A DNA stretch of 64,000 nt from Brevundimonas bullata (GCF_003350205.1 NZ_QLLC01000003.1:62001-126000), one strand, 5' to 3'. Shown: positions 24,825 to 35,821, counted from the stretch's first letter. Translations and numbers: made by a program. The notes: generated by a model from the letters alone, not told the origin.

Positions 24825-27800
24825 CGCTGACCAGCTGGCTCATGCCGCGCTCGGGCATGGTGACGCCGTACAGGCGGTCCATGCGGCTCATCGTCACCGG
24901 GTTGTGGGTGATGACGATGAAGCGGGTGTCGGTGCGGCTGCGCATCTCGTGCAGCATCCGGCAGAAGCGGTCGACGTTGGCGTCGTCCAGCGGCGCGTCC
25001 ACCTCGTCCAGCACGCAGACGGGCGCCGGGTTGGCCAGGAAGACGCCAAAGATCAGCGCCGCCGCCGTCAGGGCCTGCTCGCCGCCCGACATCAGGCTCA
25101 TGACCGACAACCGCTTGCCGGGCGGGCAGGCGTAGATTTCCAGACCGGCCTCCAGCGGATCGTCGCTCTCGACCAGCTTCAGCTCGGCCTGGCCGCCGCC
25201 GAACAGAGCCTCGAACAGGGCCTTGAAGTTGGCGTTGATGACGTCGAACGCCGCTGTCAGCCGCTCGCGGCCCTCAGCGTTCAACTCGTCGATGCCGTCG
25301 CGCAGCTTGGCGATGGCCTGGGTCAGGTCGATGCGTTCAGACTTCATGGCGCCCAGACGTTCGCCGTATTCGGCGGCCTCTTCCTCGGCGCGCAGGTTGA
25401 CCGCGCCCAGTGCCTCGCGCTCGCGCTCCAGCCCGGATAGCAGGCTCTCGGCGCCGGCCGTGTCGGGCGGACGGGCGATGGCGTCGTCCAGCAGCTTCTG
25501 GCCCAGTTCGTCCGGCGACATCTGCGCCGTCTCGCGCAGGGTGGCTTCAGCCTCGACCAGACGTTCAGAGGCCGCCTCGGCGCGGACGGCCAGACCGGCG
25601 CGGGCCTCGCGCGCGGCCCCGGCGGCGGCCTCGGCGGCGCGGCTGGCGCGGTCGCTGTCGCCCGCCGTGCTTTCGGCCAGGGACAGGGCCTCGGCGGCGG
25701 CGCTCTTGCGCGTCTCGGCGGCGATCAGGGCGTCCATCAGGGCGTCGCGCTGCTCGGCGAAGCCCTGGGGCGCGATCTCGGCCTGTTTCAGCAGGGCTGA
25801 GGTCCTGTCGGCGTCCTTGCCCAGGGCCGCGACGCGGGCGGCGCTGTCCTTGGAGCGCCCGGCCCAGCCGGCGTGGGCGCGGCTCAGGCTGCCCAGGCGC
25901 TGTTCGCGTCCGGCGCGGTCTCTGGCCTCCTCGTCGCGGGTCGAGCGTGCGGTCTGGGCCGCCTGCCGCGCCGCATCCGCCGCCACGCGAGCCGCAGCCA
26001 GTTCGTCGCGCAGTCCGGCGATGGTCTCCGACGGCGCCTCGACGCTCTGCGCGGCCTCCAGCGCGGCCTTGGCCTCGGCCACCTCGCCGTCCAGACGGGC
26101 GACGATCTCGTCCAGCGCCTGGGCGCGGGCCTCGCGACGGGTCTGGTCGCGCATCAGGCTTTCGACCCGGTCGCGAGCTGACGTCACGGCCTTGTCGGCG
26201 GCGAAGGGCTTGAGGCGGGCGGTCTTGACCGCCTCCTCGGCGGCGCGGAAGGCCTCGGTCGCGGCCTTCTGAGCCGCCTGAGCCGCCTCCAGCGCGGGCT
26301 TGCCCGTGTCGATCTCGGCTTCCAGCTCGGCCAGCCGCGTGCGCTGGGCCAGACGCACCGCAGCGGGGCGCGGGGCCTCTGCGCGGCTGACGAAACCGTC
26401 CCAACGATAGAGGTCGCCCTCGACCGTCACCAGGCGGGCGCCGGTCGGCAGGGTCTTGGCCAGACGCGGCGCATCGGACTGGCTGGCGACGACGCAGAGG
26501 GCCAGACGCGCGGACAACTCGGCGGGGGCGGTCACATGGGCGGCCAGCGGGGCCAAGCCCTGCGGCCAGACCGGCGACGTCGCCTCGGCGCCGGCCCAGT
26601 GGGCGGCGGCGCGGGCGTCCAGGGCGGCGTCCAGATCATCGCCCAGGGCCGCCGCCAGCGCCGCCTCGTAACCCTTGGCCGCCGACACCTTGTCCAGCGC
26701 CGGCGGATGGTCGCGCTTGCCGGTGACCAGCAGTTGCGCCAGGCCCCGCGCCTCGGTCTGCAAGCGGCCCAGCCGGTCCTCGGCGGCGCGGGCCGCCGTG
26801 CGGGCCTCGGCCTCGGCGCGGGCCAGGTCGCCGCGCGCGGCTTCGGCGGCCTCGACGGCTTCGCGGGCGGCGGTCAGGTCAGCCTGGGCGGTTTCGAGGG
26901 CGGTGCGGGCGACGGCCAGTTCTGGCGTTTCCAGCGGACCGAGGGCCTCGCGTTCGCGCTTGGCCTGTTCGAACTGGCCGACGACGCGGGCCAGTCGAGC
27001 CTCGGCGTCGCGCTTCCTGGCGGTCTCGGCGTTGGCGCGGGCCTCGACAGCGGCCAGGGTCCCGGCCAGTCGTTCGACCTCGCCGTCGGCGGCCTTGCGC
27101 GCGTCTTCGGCGACCAGCAGCGCCTTCTCCAGCTCCGGCCCGCGCTCAGGCGCGGCGGCGATCTCGGCCTTGAGCCTGGTCAGTTCGTGGTCCAGCCGGT
27201 CCAGCTCGCGCTTCGCGTCGGCGGCCATGCCCTCCTCGCGCTCGACGTCGGCGCTGATGCGCGCCGCTTCGGCCTGCAGCCGGTCGACCTCGGCGCGGGC
27301 GGCCTGTTCGGCCATGTCGAGGCGGTCGCGCTCCAGCGTGGCCCTGTGGAGCAGGGCGCCGGCGACGGCGTCTTCCTCGCGCGCGGGCTTCATGGCGTCT
27401 TGCGCTTTCAAAGCCTCGGCCTCGGCCCTGGTCGCAGCGGCGCCGGCCTCGGCCACGGCGCGGTCGGCGTCGCGCAGTTCCTGGGCCGCGACTTCCGCCG
27501 CCGCCTTGGCGTCATTCCAGCGCACGTAGAGCAGGGCGGCTTGCAGGGCGCGGATCTCGGCCGAGATCTTCTTGTACTTCTCGGCCTGACGCGCCTCGCG
27601 CTTCAGCCGGTTCAGCGCAGTTTCAAGCTCGCGACCGATGTCGTCCAGCCGGTCGAGGTTGGCCTCCGCCGCCTTGAGGCGCAGCTCGGCCTCGTGCCGC
27701 CGGGTGTGCAGACCGGACACGCCGCCGGCCTCTTCCAGAATCCGCCTCCGGTTCTGCGGCTTGGCGGCGATCAGTTCGGAAATCTGGCCCTGACGCACCA

Positions 27801-28227
27801 GGGCGGGGGAGTTGGCCCCGGTCGAGGCGTCGGCGAACAGCAGCTGGACGTCGCGGGCGCGGACCTCCTTGCCGTTGATGCGATAGGTCGAGCCCTGGCC
27901 CCGGTCGATGCGGCGCGAAACCTCCAGAACGGGGCTGTCGGTAAAGGGCTGGGGCGCGCGCTTCTGGGCGTTGTCGATGGTCAGGACGACTTCGGCGTGG
28001 CTGCGCGGCGGACGGCCTGCGGCCCCGGCGAAGATGACGTCGTCCATGCCCTGGCCGCGCATGGCCTTGGCCGAGTTGGCGCCCATGACCCAGCGCAGGC
28101 TTTCCAGCACATTGGACTTGCCGCAGCCGTTCGGCCCGACCACCCCGGTCAGGCCAGCCTCGATTTGAACTTCCGCCGCGTCGACGAAGGATTTGAAGCC
28201 GACGAGCTTCAGTCTCTGGAACTGCAT
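24763..28227 (-). CDS. smc: Chromosome segregation protein SMC
   Basis: A 1154-residue condensin ATPase that extrudes DNA loops and aligns chromosome arms. The Walker A motif is GPNGCGKSN (31-39). Two long Ala/Glu/Arg-rich coiled coils flank a central hinge (about 510-640). The C-terminal head has the signature LMSGGEQAL (1045-1053) and Walker [14 protein letters not shown] (1070-1082). Length and layout are normal. It is convergent with the GT26 gene (62-bp overlap) and is preceded at 10 bp by the DsbA-like pair on the same strand. Confidence 0.97.
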   Translation of the reverse strand: MQFQRLKLVGFKSFVDAAEVQIEAGLTGVVGPNGCGKSNVLESLRWVMGANSAKAMRGQGMDDVIFAGAAGRPPRSHAEVVLTIDNAQKRAPQPFTDSPVLEVSRRIDRGQGSTYRINGKEVRARDVQLLFADASTGANSPALVRQGQISELIAAKPQNRRRILEEAGGVSGLHTRRHEAELRLKAAEANLDRLDDIGRELETALNRLKREARQAEKYKKISAEIRALQAALLYVRWNDAKAAAEVAAQELRDADRAVAEAGAAATRAEAEALKAQDAMKPAREEDAVAGALLHRATLERDRLDMAEQAARAEVDRLQAEAARISADVEREEGMAADAKRELDRLDHELTRLKAEIAAAPERGPELEKALLVAEDARKAADGEVERLAGTLAAVEARANAETARKRDAEARLARVVGQFEQAKREREALGPLETPELAVARTALETAQADLTAAREAVEAAEAARGDLARAEAEARTAARAAEDRLGRLQTEARGLAQLLVTGKRDHPPALDKVSAAKGYEAALAAALGDDLDAALDARAAAHWAGAEATSPVWPQGLAPLAAHVTAPAELSARLALCVVASQSDAPRLAKTLPTGARLVTVEGDLYRWDGFVSRAEAPRPAAVRLAQRTRLAELEAEIDTGKPALEAAQAAQKAATEAFRAAEEAVKTARLKPFAADKAVTSARDRVESLMRDQTRREARAQALDEIVARLDGEVAEAKAALEAAQSVEAPSETIAGLRDELAAARVAADAARQAAQTARSTRDEEARDRAGREQRLGSLSRAHAGWAGRSKDSAARVAALGKDADRTSALLKQAEIAPQGFAEQRDALMDALIAAETRKSAAAEALSLAESTAGDSDRASRAAEAAAGAAREARAGLAVRAEAASERLVEAEATLRETAQMSPDELGQKLLDDAIARPPDTAGAESLLSGLEREREALGAVNLRAEEEAAEYGERLGAMKSERIDLTQAIAKLRDGIDELNAEGRERLTAAFDVINANFKALFEALFGGGQAELKLVESDDPLEAGLEIYACPPGKRLSVMSLMSGGEQALTAAALIFGVFLANPAPVCVLDEVDAPLDDANVDRFCRMLHEMRSRTDTRFIVITHNPVTMSRMDRLYGVTMPERGMSQLVSVNLNQAEQIVARETPALRSV

Positions 28228-28237
28228 CGGCGGGGGC

Positions 28238-28909
28238 TTAGCGCCCCTTGAGCAGCGGGTCTATGGCCGCCGACAGGGTTTCGAGCGAATGGTCTGAGGC
28301 GCGCACGCCGTTGACGAAGAAGGACGGGGTGCCTTCGACGCCTGCCGCCACGGCGGCTTCGACATCGCGTTGCAGGGCCTGCCCCGTGGCGGGGTCGCCC
28401 AGGCAGGCTTCGATCTGGGCCTGGGTGCGTCCGCTGACGCTGATGGCGCCGGTGTACCAGTCACGGGCGTCGCCGCTGGCGAAGGCGGCGGATTGAGCGG
28501 CCATCAGGTAGTGGGCCACGTCAAAGAACTTGCCCGGCGCGGCGCAGCGCCCGATGGCGGCGGCGGTGGCCGCCACCTGGACCGGCTGGGTCGGCAGGTC
28601 GCGGAACACCAGCCTGACCTTGCCCGTGTCGATATAGCGGGCCTTGAAGGCCGGGAGGACATCATTGGTCCAGGCCGCGCAGTGGCTGCAGGTGAAGGAG
28701 GCGTACTCGATCACCGTCACCGGGGCGTCGGCGCGACCCAGCACCCGGTCCGCGGCGGTCACCGCCGGAACGGCGGCCAGGGTTGCGGTCGTCGCCTTCG
28801 CCGAAGGCGTGTCGGCGGCGAAGGCGGCAGGCGCGACGGCCAGCACGACGACCGTCGCCAGGACGGTCGAGGCCAGGGTTTTGAGCATATCCGGTCGCGC
28901 CTGCTTCAT
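28238..28909 (-). CDS. DsbA-family thiol:disulfide oxidoreductase, exported
   Basis: A 223-residue periplasmic thioredoxin-fold protein (Thioredoxin_4 group, like BdbD/DsbG relatives). It has a signal peptide (hydrophobic core about 11-30, ending AFAADTP), the active site C74-S-H-C77 in [10 protein letters not shown], and the cis-Pro loop [10 protein letters not shown]. An ATG at 28909 or 28888 may start it; no clear ribosome binding site separates it from the upstream gene, suggesting coupling. It is a tandem paralogue of the adjacent lipoprotein; EYAS-TC-HC and the KVR-VFR segments are shared. Confidence 0.88.
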   Translation of the reverse strand: MKQARPDMLKTLASTVLATVVVLAVAPAAFAADTPSAKATTATLAAVPAVTAADRVLGRADAPVTVIEYASFTCSHCAAWTNDVLPAFKARYIDTGKVRLVFRDLPTQPVQVAATAAAIGRCAAPGKFFDVAHYLMAAQSAAFASGDARDWYTGAISVSGRTQAQIEACLGDPATGQALQRDVEAAVAAGVEGTPSFFVNGVRASDHSLETLSAAIDPLLKGR

Positions 28910-28912
28910 CAA

Positions 28913-29542
28913 TTACTTGGCCAGTTCCGCGTCGATGGCTTCCGACAGGCCCGACAGGCTGCTGTCGACGACCTTGGTGCCATTGACGATGAAGGTCGGG
29001 GTGCCGGTCACGCCGGCGTCGAGGCCGGCCTTGATGCGGTTGCTCATCTCTTCGATGGCGGCCTTGTCGCTGATGCAGGCCTCGGTCTGCTCCTGGGTCA
29101 GACCGGCGGCGGCGGCGGTGCGGAACAGGGTGGTGCGCGGAGGAACGCCGGCCGCCCATTCCTTCTGGCTGGCCATGATGTCGTGCATGACGTCGAAGTA
29201 TTTGTCTTCACCGGCGCAGCGCGCGATCAGGAAGCCGGCGACGGCGATGTCCTGCGGCGGGGTCGGGAACTCGCGGAAGACATAGCGGACCTTCTTGGTG
29301 TCCACATACTTGGTCTTGAACTCGGGCCAGACTTCCTCGTTCCAGACGGCGCAGTGGCCGCAAGTGACCGAGGCGTACTCGACGACCGTGACCTTGGCGT
29401 CGGCGCCGGCGCCCAGGGCCATGTCGCCCTTGGCCTCGCCGCCGGTCTTGGCGGTACAGCCGGCGACGGTCGCCATGGCGGCCAGGGCGGCGGCGGTCAG
29501 GGCCGCGCGGCGGCTCATCGAAGCGTAACGGAACGTAGCCAT
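28913..29542 (-). CDS. DsbA-family thiol:disulfide oxidoreductase, lipoprotein
   Basis: A 209-residue thioredoxin-fold protein with active site C61-G-H-C64 (VTCGHCAVW) and cis-Pro loop TGTPTFIVNG. The N-terminus has SRRAALT followed by a hydrophobic core and the lipobox VAGC with lipid Cys29, so it is probably a membrane-anchored periplasmic lipoprotein; the SRR start also hints at Tat export. AAGGAC lies before the ATG at 29542. It ends 3 nt before the start of its soluble paralogue. Two GANTC sites lie 33-46 bp upstream. Confidence 0.88.
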   Translation of the reverse strand: MATFRYASMSRRAALTAAALAAMATVAGCTAKTGGEAKGDMALGAGADAKVTVVEYASVTCGHCAVWNEEVWPEFKTKYVDTKKVRYVFREFPTPPQDIAVAGFLIARCAGEDKYFDVMHDIMASQKEWAAGVPPRTTLFRTAAAAGLTQEQTEACISDKAAIEEMSNRIKAGLDAGVTGTPTFIVNGTKVVDSSLSGLSEAIDAELAK

Positions 29543-29575
29543 GGATCGTCCTTGGGCGAGGGTGTGACTCTGAAG

Positions 29576-29588
29576 GATGGCGCGATTC
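29576..29588. promoter_or_regulatory. Pair of GANTC (CcrM) sites upstream of the DsbA-like operon
   Basis: GACTC at 29576-29580 and GATTC at 29584-29588 lie within 13 bp, 33-46 bp upstream of the start at 29542. They are plausible CcrM/GcrA-responsive positions, but there is no other support. Confidence 0.35.
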
Positions 29589-29642
29589 CCTTGGACGCGC
29601 GCGATCCGCTTAGTTGTCGAGAACAGGTGCGGCGAAGGTTTG

Positions 29643-30206
29643 TCAACGGCGGTCGTTTTCGGGGGGCTGCGACAGCACCGCGCGACCCAGCTTGCGCAGG
29701 GCGGCTTTCAGGCTGTCCGGCGCATCCTCGACCGAGGTGGCCAGTTCGGCCTCAACCGAGGCGGGCAGGGGCGGCAGGACCCTCATGCCGCGCGCCCTCG
29801 GCTTGGCGCCGGCGACGGGCAGGGGCTTGACCGGCCCCTGGGCGATGCGCAGCCGCTCGACCGATCCGGCGCCGAGAAACAGGTTCACCCGCTGGATGAT
29901 GTCTTCGGACTGATGCTGCACCAGCAGGGCGGCGGGACCGGCCACGCGCAGTTCCAGCGTGCCGCCGGCGGTCCCTCTACCCTTGGTCAGCTTCTGCGGG
30001 CGGGTGACGCGCGCCAGGCGCTCGCCGACGATCTCGACCCAGCGGGGCTCCAGCGCCCCCGCGCCGCGCCCGAACTGGGCGTCCAGCTTCTTGATCAGCG
30101 GGGCCAGCGACCGACCCGCCGGGGGCGGCGGGCGCAACGGCGGGCGCGTCCGGCGTCGGGCCAGGATTTCGCGGGCTTCGCTTTCGGTGGGCAGAGGACG
30201 ACGCAT
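29643..30206 (-). CDS. DUF721 domain protein
   Basis: A 187-residue product from ATG 30206 (MRRPLPTESEAREILARRR). The DUF721 (DciA-like) domain spans about 30-115, including LAPLIKKLDAQFG, WVEIVGERLARVTRPQKL and LELRVAGPAALLVQHQ. DciA proteins load the replicative helicase in bacteria lacking DnaC, so a replication role is possible, but the family is broad. The Pro/Arg-rich linker and C-terminal tail are unconserved. It is divergent from mutY with only 21 bp between start codons. Confidence 0.85.
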   Translation of the reverse strand: MRRPLPTESEAREILARRRTRPPLRPPPPAGRSLAPLIKKLDAQFGRGAGALEPRWVEIVGERLARVTRPQKLTKGRGTAGGTLELRVAGPAALLVQHQSEDIIQRVNLFLGAGSVERLRIAQGPVKPLPVAGAKPRARGMRVLPPLPASVEAELATSVEDAPDSLKAALRKLGRAVLSQPPENDRR

Positions 30207-30227
30207 TCGTCCTATATAGCTCGACCC
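30207..30227. promoter_or_regulatory. 21-bp divergent gap with a palindromic TATATA
   Basis: TATATA (30213-30218) lies 6 nt from the DUF721 ATG and 9 nt from the mutY ATG. As a -10 element it would serve both directions and give leaderless or nearly leaderless mRNAs. No Shine-Dalgarno sequence is visible for either gene. No convincing -35 is seen, so this is tentative. Confidence 0.35.
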
Positions 30228-31250
30228 ATGCCTGACGTCTCTTCCCTCCGCGCCGCCCTGCTTGATTGGTACGACGCCCATGCGCGCAGCCTGCCGTGGC
30301 GCGCCCCGCCGGGGTCGGGGATGCGCACCGATCCCTATCGGGTCTGGCTGTCCGAGGTCATGTTGCAACAGACCACGGTCCCGCACGCCGCCCCCTATTT
30401 CGAGCGCTTCACCGCGCGCTGGCCGACCGTCAGCGATCTGGCCGCGGTCGAGGATTCCGACCTGATGGCCGCCTGGGCCGGGCTGGGCTACTACGCTCGC
30501 GCCCGCAACCTGCTGGCCTGCGCCCGCGCCGTGGCCAACGAGCACGGCGGCGTCTTTCCCGACAGCGAGGCGGCGCTTCTGGCCCTGCCGGGCGTGGGCG
30601 CCTATACCGCCGCCGCCGTGGCCGCCATCGCCTTTGACCGGCCCGCCAATGTCGTGGACGGCAATGTCGAGCGGGTCATGAGCCGCCTGTTCGCGGTTCA
30701 GACGCCTCTGCCCGCCGCCCGACCCGAGTTGAAACGTCTGGCCGCCCTGTTCGTCAGCGACGAGCGTCCCGGCGACTGGCCCCAGGCCCTGATGGATCTG
30801 GGCTCGGGCGTCTGTCGGCCCAAGTCGCCGTCGTGCGAGCTTTGCCCTCTGGCCTTCGGCTGCGAGGGCTTGAAGACCGGCGAACCGGCCCGCTACCCGC
30901 TCAAGGTCAAAAAGGCGGAGCGACCGCATCGCCTGGGTCACGCCTTTGTCCTGCGCGACGGCGAGGGCCGGATCGGTCTGGTGCGACGGCCCGATAAGGG
31001 GCTGCTGGGCGGCATGGTCGGCCTGCCGACCTCGGACTGGAGCGCGACGCCGGACTTTATGGCCCCCGTCGACGCCGACTGGGTCGAAGTCGGAGCGGTC
31101 GAACATGTCTTCACCCACTTCAGCCTCACCCTGACGGTTCACGTCGGGACGGGGGGCGGCGACTTCCTCTGGACCGAGGCGGAAGACGCGCTGGCCTCTC
31201 TGCCGACGGTGTTCAGGAAGGCGCTGGAACGGGGACTGGCCGGCCAATAG
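30228..31250 (+). CDS. mutY: A/G-specific adenine glycosylase MutY
   Basis: A 340-residue base-excision enzyme removing adenine opposite 8-oxoguanine. The HhH-GPD domain has catalytic Glu43 (LSEVMLQQTT) and Asp144 (VVDGNVERV), with the helix-hairpin-helix LPGVGAYTAAA between. The [4Fe-4S] ligands are the C-x6-C-x2-C-x5-C set in GVCRPKSPSCELCPLAFGC. A C-terminal NUDIX-like domain (about 235-335) recognises 8-oxoG. Start at ATG 30228 fits the family N-terminus. Confidence 0.96.
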   Translation: MPDVSSLRAALLDWYDAHARSLPWRAPPGSGMRTDPYRVWLSEVMLQQTTVPHAAPYFERFTARWPTVSDLAAVEDSDLMAAWAGLGYYARARNLLACARAVANEHGGVFPDSEAALLALPGVGAYTAAAVAAIAFDRPANVVDGNVERVMSRLFAVQTPLPAARPELKRLAALFVSDERPGDWPQALMDLGSGVCRPKSPSCELCPLAFGCEGLKTGEPARYPLKVKKAERPHRLGHAFVLRDGEGRIGLVRRPDKGLLGGMVGLPTSDWSATPDFMAPVDADWVEVGAVEHVFTHFSLTLTVHVGTGGGDFLWTEAEDALASLPTVFRKALERGLAGQ

Positions 31251-31256
31251 CTTCTC

Positions 31257-31286
31257 GATCCTCCCCCATGATCATGGGGGAGGATC
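31257..31286. terminator. Perfect 30-bp palindrome, likely bidirectional terminator
   Basis: GATCCTCCCCCATG is followed immediately by ATCATGGGGGAGGATC, a perfect dyad. It lies between mutY and the convergent debranching enzyme gene. There is no long T-run on either strand, so it may act with Rho or be a minimal relative of the longer GGGGAGG palindromes. Confidence 0.55.
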
Positions 31287-31296
31287 AAAGGGGCCG

Positions 31297-33444
31297 CTAA
31301 CCCGCCACCCGCAGGTTGACCACGCCGCTCTTCTCGTGGGGCATGACGACGACCCGGCCGTCCAGGCGCTGGAAATTCAGGTCGATGACGCCGCCCCCGA
31401 CCTCCAGATCGCTGACGGTCAGCCGGTCCAGGCCGATCGGGAGGGCGGGTTTGGTGACTTCGACCAGACTTTCGGCGGCGTTGATCGACACGCCGAGCAC
31501 GGCCTGCAGCATCAGGAAGACCGACCCCGCCGCCCAGGCCTGGGGCAGGCAGGCGACCGGATAGGCGATGGGCGGCTCGCCTGTCTCGCGGATGAAGCCG
31601 CAGAACAGCTCGGGCAGGCGAAGGTGGAAATGCGACGCCGCGCCAAACACCTCGCCCAGCAGCATGGCGACCGCCCGCCGTTCGCCGTAGCCGGCCATGC
31701 CCGCCGCCGCCATGGCCGTGTCGTGCGGCCAGACCGAGCCGTTGTGATAGCTCATCGGATTGAAGCGGGTCTGGCCCTTGCCCAGGGTCCGCAGGCCCCA
31801 GCCCGATCGGAACTCGGCCGTCAGCATCCGCCGCGTCACCCGATGCGCCCGCTCCTGCGTGGGCAGGCCGCTGAACATCAGATGCCCGGCGTTGGAGCCG
31901 ATGGCGCGGCACTGCTCGCCGTCGCCGTCCAGGGCGATGGCGTAAAAGCCCTCGTCCTCCATCCAGAAGCGATCCTCGACCAGGGCGCGCACCGTCTCCG
32001 CTCGCGCCTGCCATTGTGGCGTCCGCTCGTCTCCCAGATGGGCGCCCATCTCGGCCAGGGCCTTCCAGGCGGCGAAGGCGTAGCCCTGGACCTCCAGCAG
32101 GGCGATCGGTCCCTTGGGGAAGCGACCGTCGGCGTAGAAAATCGAGTCCTCGCTGTCCTTCCAGCCCTGGTTGGCCAGGCCTGTATCCGCCGCCCGGGCG
32201 TAGTCGATCAGGCCGTCGCCGTTGCTGTCGCCGTAGTCGGTCATCCAGCCCGCCGCCGCGATCAGGTTGGGCCACAGGGCGCGGATGGTCTCCAGATCGC
32301 CGGTGCGCTTGGCGTAGGCGCCGGCCAAGGCGATGAACAGGCAGGTGGTGTCGACCCCGCCGTAATAGAGGCCGAACGGCACTTCGCGCAGCGCGCTCAT
32401 CTCGCCGCCGCGCGTCTCGTGCATGATCTTGCCGGGGGCGCAATCCATGAAGGCGTCGACCTCGGTCGCCTGACGCGCCGCCAGATAGGTCAGGACCCCC
32501 TTGGCCAGGCTGGGGTCGATCCACAGCATCTGCCAGGCGGTGATGATGCCGTCCCGCCCGAACGGGGTCGAGAACCACGGCACCCCGGCGTAAGGATAGG
32601 GGCCGGTCGGCAGGTCGGTGGTCAGCAGGGCCACGTCCGTCCTCGACTGGGTCAGCCAGTCGTTGACGCGCGGATTACGCGGGGCCTGGACGCTGGCGCC
32701 CCGCCTCAGCCGCCGACGCATGGCCAGCCTCGCCTGGATGGCGTTCCAGCGCCAGCGGTCCTTGTCGGGCGCATCGCAGACGTCGAGCCCGCATTCGATG
32801 AACAACTCCAGCTTCTTGCCCTTGGGCAGGCTGAACATGAACTCGGCCCGGTTGGGGCTGAGCCGCGCCGGCGGCTCGGAAAAGGCCAGGCAACTGGTCC
32901 TCAGAACATCATCCAGCCCGGTGTAGCCGAAGGTGACGCGGCGCCCGTCCATGACCGGGGCGTGGATCTCGCCGCGCGCCGCCCGCTGCGTGCCGCGCAC
33001 CTGAAAGATGTCGGCGAAGTCGGCCCCGAACTCGAAGGCCAGAGGCAGCAGGATGTCCTCGATGCCGTGGTTGACCATCCGCACCCGCTCGAACAGCCTC
33101 TTGTCCCAGAGAAAGCGCCGTCGCTCCAGATGCAGCACCCCCGCCGGGGCGGAACGCCCGCCCATGGGGGGCAGGGGGCGGTTGGTCGAATGGCAGGTGA
33201 AGAAGACATTGTCCTCGGTCACGCCGGAACTGAGCCGCGACGGCCGCGCCCGACCCACCGTCAGGACGAAGTGCGACAGCAGCCGCGTGTCCTGATCGAA
33301 CAGGCCGTCCGCGCCGCTCTTCACATCGCCCCAGTGGTCCGCGACCAGAAAGGTGTCGCGATCCTTCAACGCCATCAGGGTTTCCAGCCCGTCCTGGTCG
33401 TTGTTGTCGGCGGCGGTGGTCTGGACTGAATAGGCGTCGTCCAT
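31297..33444 (-). CDS. Amylo-alpha-1,6-glucosidase-like glycogen debranching protein
   Basis: A 715-residue cytoplasmic protein. The N-terminal GDE_N domain (about 30-240) begins ALKDRDTFLVADHWGDV. A six-hairpin glycosidase domain follows, with PWFSTPFGRDGIITAWQ near residue 305, YYGGVDTTCLFIALAGAYAK and DSNGDGLIDYARA. Proteins of this type act on alpha-1,6 links or related sugars, but true substrate is often unknown. It starts 31 bp after the GT4 gene on the same strand, so the two are likely one operon for glucan or glycoside metabolism. Confidence 0.88.
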   Translation of the reverse strand: MDDAYSVQTTAADNNDQDGLETLMALKDRDTFLVADHWGDVKSGADGLFDQDTRLLSHFVLTVGRARPSRLSSGVTEDNVFFTCHSTNRPLPPMGGRSAPAGVLHLERRRFLWDKRLFERVRMVNHGIEDILLPLAFEFGADFADIFQVRGTQRAARGEIHAPVMDGRRVTFGYTGLDDVLRTSCLAFSEPPARLSPNRAEFMFSLPKGKKLELFIECGLDVCDAPDKDRWRWNAIQARLAMRRRLRRGASVQAPRNPRVNDWLTQSRTDVALLTTDLPTGPYPYAGVPWFSTPFGRDGIITAWQMLWIDPSLAKGVLTYLAARQATEVDAFMDCAPGKIMHETRGGEMSALREVPFGLYYGGVDTTCLFIALAGAYAKRTGDLETIRALWPNLIAAAGWMTDYGDSNGDGLIDYARAADTGLANQGWKDSEDSIFYADGRFPKGPIALLEVQGYAFAAWKALAEMGAHLGDERTPQWQARAETVRALVEDRFWMEDEGFYAIALDGDGEQCRAIGSNAGHLMFSGLPTQERAHRVTRRMLTAEFRSGWGLRTLGKGQTRFNPMSYHNGSVWPHDTAMAAAGMAGYGERRAVAMLLGEVFGAASHFHLRLPELFCGFIRETGEPPIAYPVACLPQAWAAGSVFLMLQAVLGVSINAAESLVEVTKPALPIGLDRLTVSDLEVGGGVIDLNFQRLDGRVVVMPHEKSGVVNLRVAG

Positions 33445-33475
33445 GCTCTACCTAATGACCAGAGAGGCGAAGGGT

Positions 33476-34585
33476 TCAGGCGCGGACGGCGAAACTGCGT
33501 TCCTCAAGCAGCGGCAGGATAGGGTCGCCATCCAGAACGTGCGCCGCGAACGGGCGTCGGGCCAGAAGGTCGCCGTAGACGTCGAGATAGCGCCGGGCCA
33601 TGGCCGTGGCCGAGAAGCGCAGATCGAAGCGCGCCCGGATCGCCTCGCGGTCCAGTTCGTGCGCCTTTGCAGCGGCGGCGACCGCCTGCTCCATGGTGTC
33701 GACCAGGAACCCGGTGGCCCCATCCTCGATGATCTCGGGCGTCGAGCCGCAGCGGAAGGCCACGACCGGCGTGCCGCAGGCCAGGGCCTCGATCATCACC
33801 AGACCGAAGGGCTCGGGCCAGTCGATAGGGAAGAGCAGAGCCTCGGCCCCGCCGAGGAAGGCCGACTTCTGATGGTCGCCGATCTCGCCGACGAACTCGA
33901 TCATCGGACTTGCCTCAACGAGCGGCTTGATGATCGTCTCCCAATAGGTCTTGTCCGCCGCATCGACCTTGGCCGCGATCTTCAGCGGCTTGCCCAGGCG
34001 CGTGGCGATCTCGATGGCGCGGTCGGGGCGTTTCTCGGGCGAGATGCGGCCCAGGAAGGCCAGATAGCCCTGCGAGGTGGGCGAGAAGCGATAGAGGTCG
34101 CCGGGCATTCCGTGCTGCACCGTGGCCTTCCAGTTGGCGTGCGGCAGGGGGCGGCGCTGATCGTCCGAGATGGAGACCAGACCGAACTCGGGCCAGCGCT
34201 CATAGACCTCGGGCAGATCCTTCAGGTCCAGCCGTCCGTGCAGGGTGGTGATCGTCTTGTCCGCCAGATCCCGGAAGAAGGGGAAATGCAGAATGTCGGT
34301 ATGGAAATGGATGACGTCGAACGTGTCGGCGCGGTCCAGAACGGCGGCCAGCAGGGTCATGTGCGCGGCCAGGTCGGACTTCAGCGGCTCGGGGTCCAGC
34401 CGGATCGCCTGATCGCGCACCGGGATCAGCCGCGCCCGCGTCTCGGCCTCGGCGCTGGCGAACAGGGTGACGTCGTGACCCAGTTCGACCAGGGCGTCCG
34501 TCAGGTGGGCGACCACCCTTTCCGTGCCCCCGTAGAGGCGCGGCGGCACAGCCTCATATAGGGGCGTGACCTGAGCAATCTTCAT
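33476..34585 (-). CDS. GT4-family glycosyltransferase
   Basis: A 369-residue GT-B transferase starting at ATG 34585, with AGGAG 7 nt upstream. The N-terminus KIAQVTPLYEAVPPRLYGGT and the GRISPEKRPDRAIEIA block near residue 185 are typical of GT4. The donor site is WPEPFGLVMIEALACGTPVV (about 258-277), with the EX7E pattern. Acceptor unknown. It is followed by the debranching enzyme gene. A GGAAC-N17-TGTT sequence upstream (34626-34651) resembles the EcfG stress promoter with one mismatch. Confidence 0.88.
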   Translation of the reverse strand: MKIAQVTPLYEAVPPRLYGGTERVVAHLTDALVELGHDVTLFASAEAETRARLIPVRDQAIRLDPEPLKSDLAAHMTLLAAVLDRADTFDVIHFHTDILHFPFFRDLADKTITTLHGRLDLKDLPEVYERWPEFGLVSISDDQRRPLPHANWKATVQHGMPGDLYRFSPTSQGYLAFLGRISPEKRPDRAIEIATRLGKPLKIAAKVDAADKTYWETIIKPLVEASPMIEFVGEIGDHQKSAFLGGAEALLFPIDWPEPFGLVMIEALACGTPVVAFRCGSTPEIIEDGATGFLVDTMEQAVAAAAKAHELDREAIRARFDLRFSATAMARRYLDVYGDLLARRPFAAHVLDGDPILPLLEERSFAVRA

Positions 34586-34667
34586 GATCGGACTCCTGCG
34601 CCCCCGATGGCGCACTGCAGTCCTCAACACGGGTCGATGAACGGGGGTTCCAGCTTGGCCGGACAAC

Positions 34668-34694
34668 TTTCCTCCCCATGAAATGGGGAGGAAA
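34668..34694. repeat. Short perfect hairpin, minimal form of family A ends
   Basis: TTTCCTCCCCAT, loop GAA, then ATGGGGAGGAAA: a 12-bp perfect stem between ccrM and the GT4 gene. The arms are identical to the outer arms of the family A repeats, so it looks like a solo end or collapsed element and probably ends ccrM transcription. Confidence 0.7.
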
Positions 34695-34704
34695 GCGTTC
34701 AGCC

Positions 34705-35814
<1,110 letters not shown>

Positions 35815-35821
35815 TTATGGT

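Noticed and set aside
26536-28251. 571-codon plus-strand ORF opposite smc
   Set aside because: smc head motifs are certain; the antisense frame arises from alternating GCC/GAG codons.
31336-33429. 697-codon plus-strand ORF opposite the debranching enzyme gene
   Set aside because: No recognisable domain, and the real gene on the minus strand has family motifs throughout.
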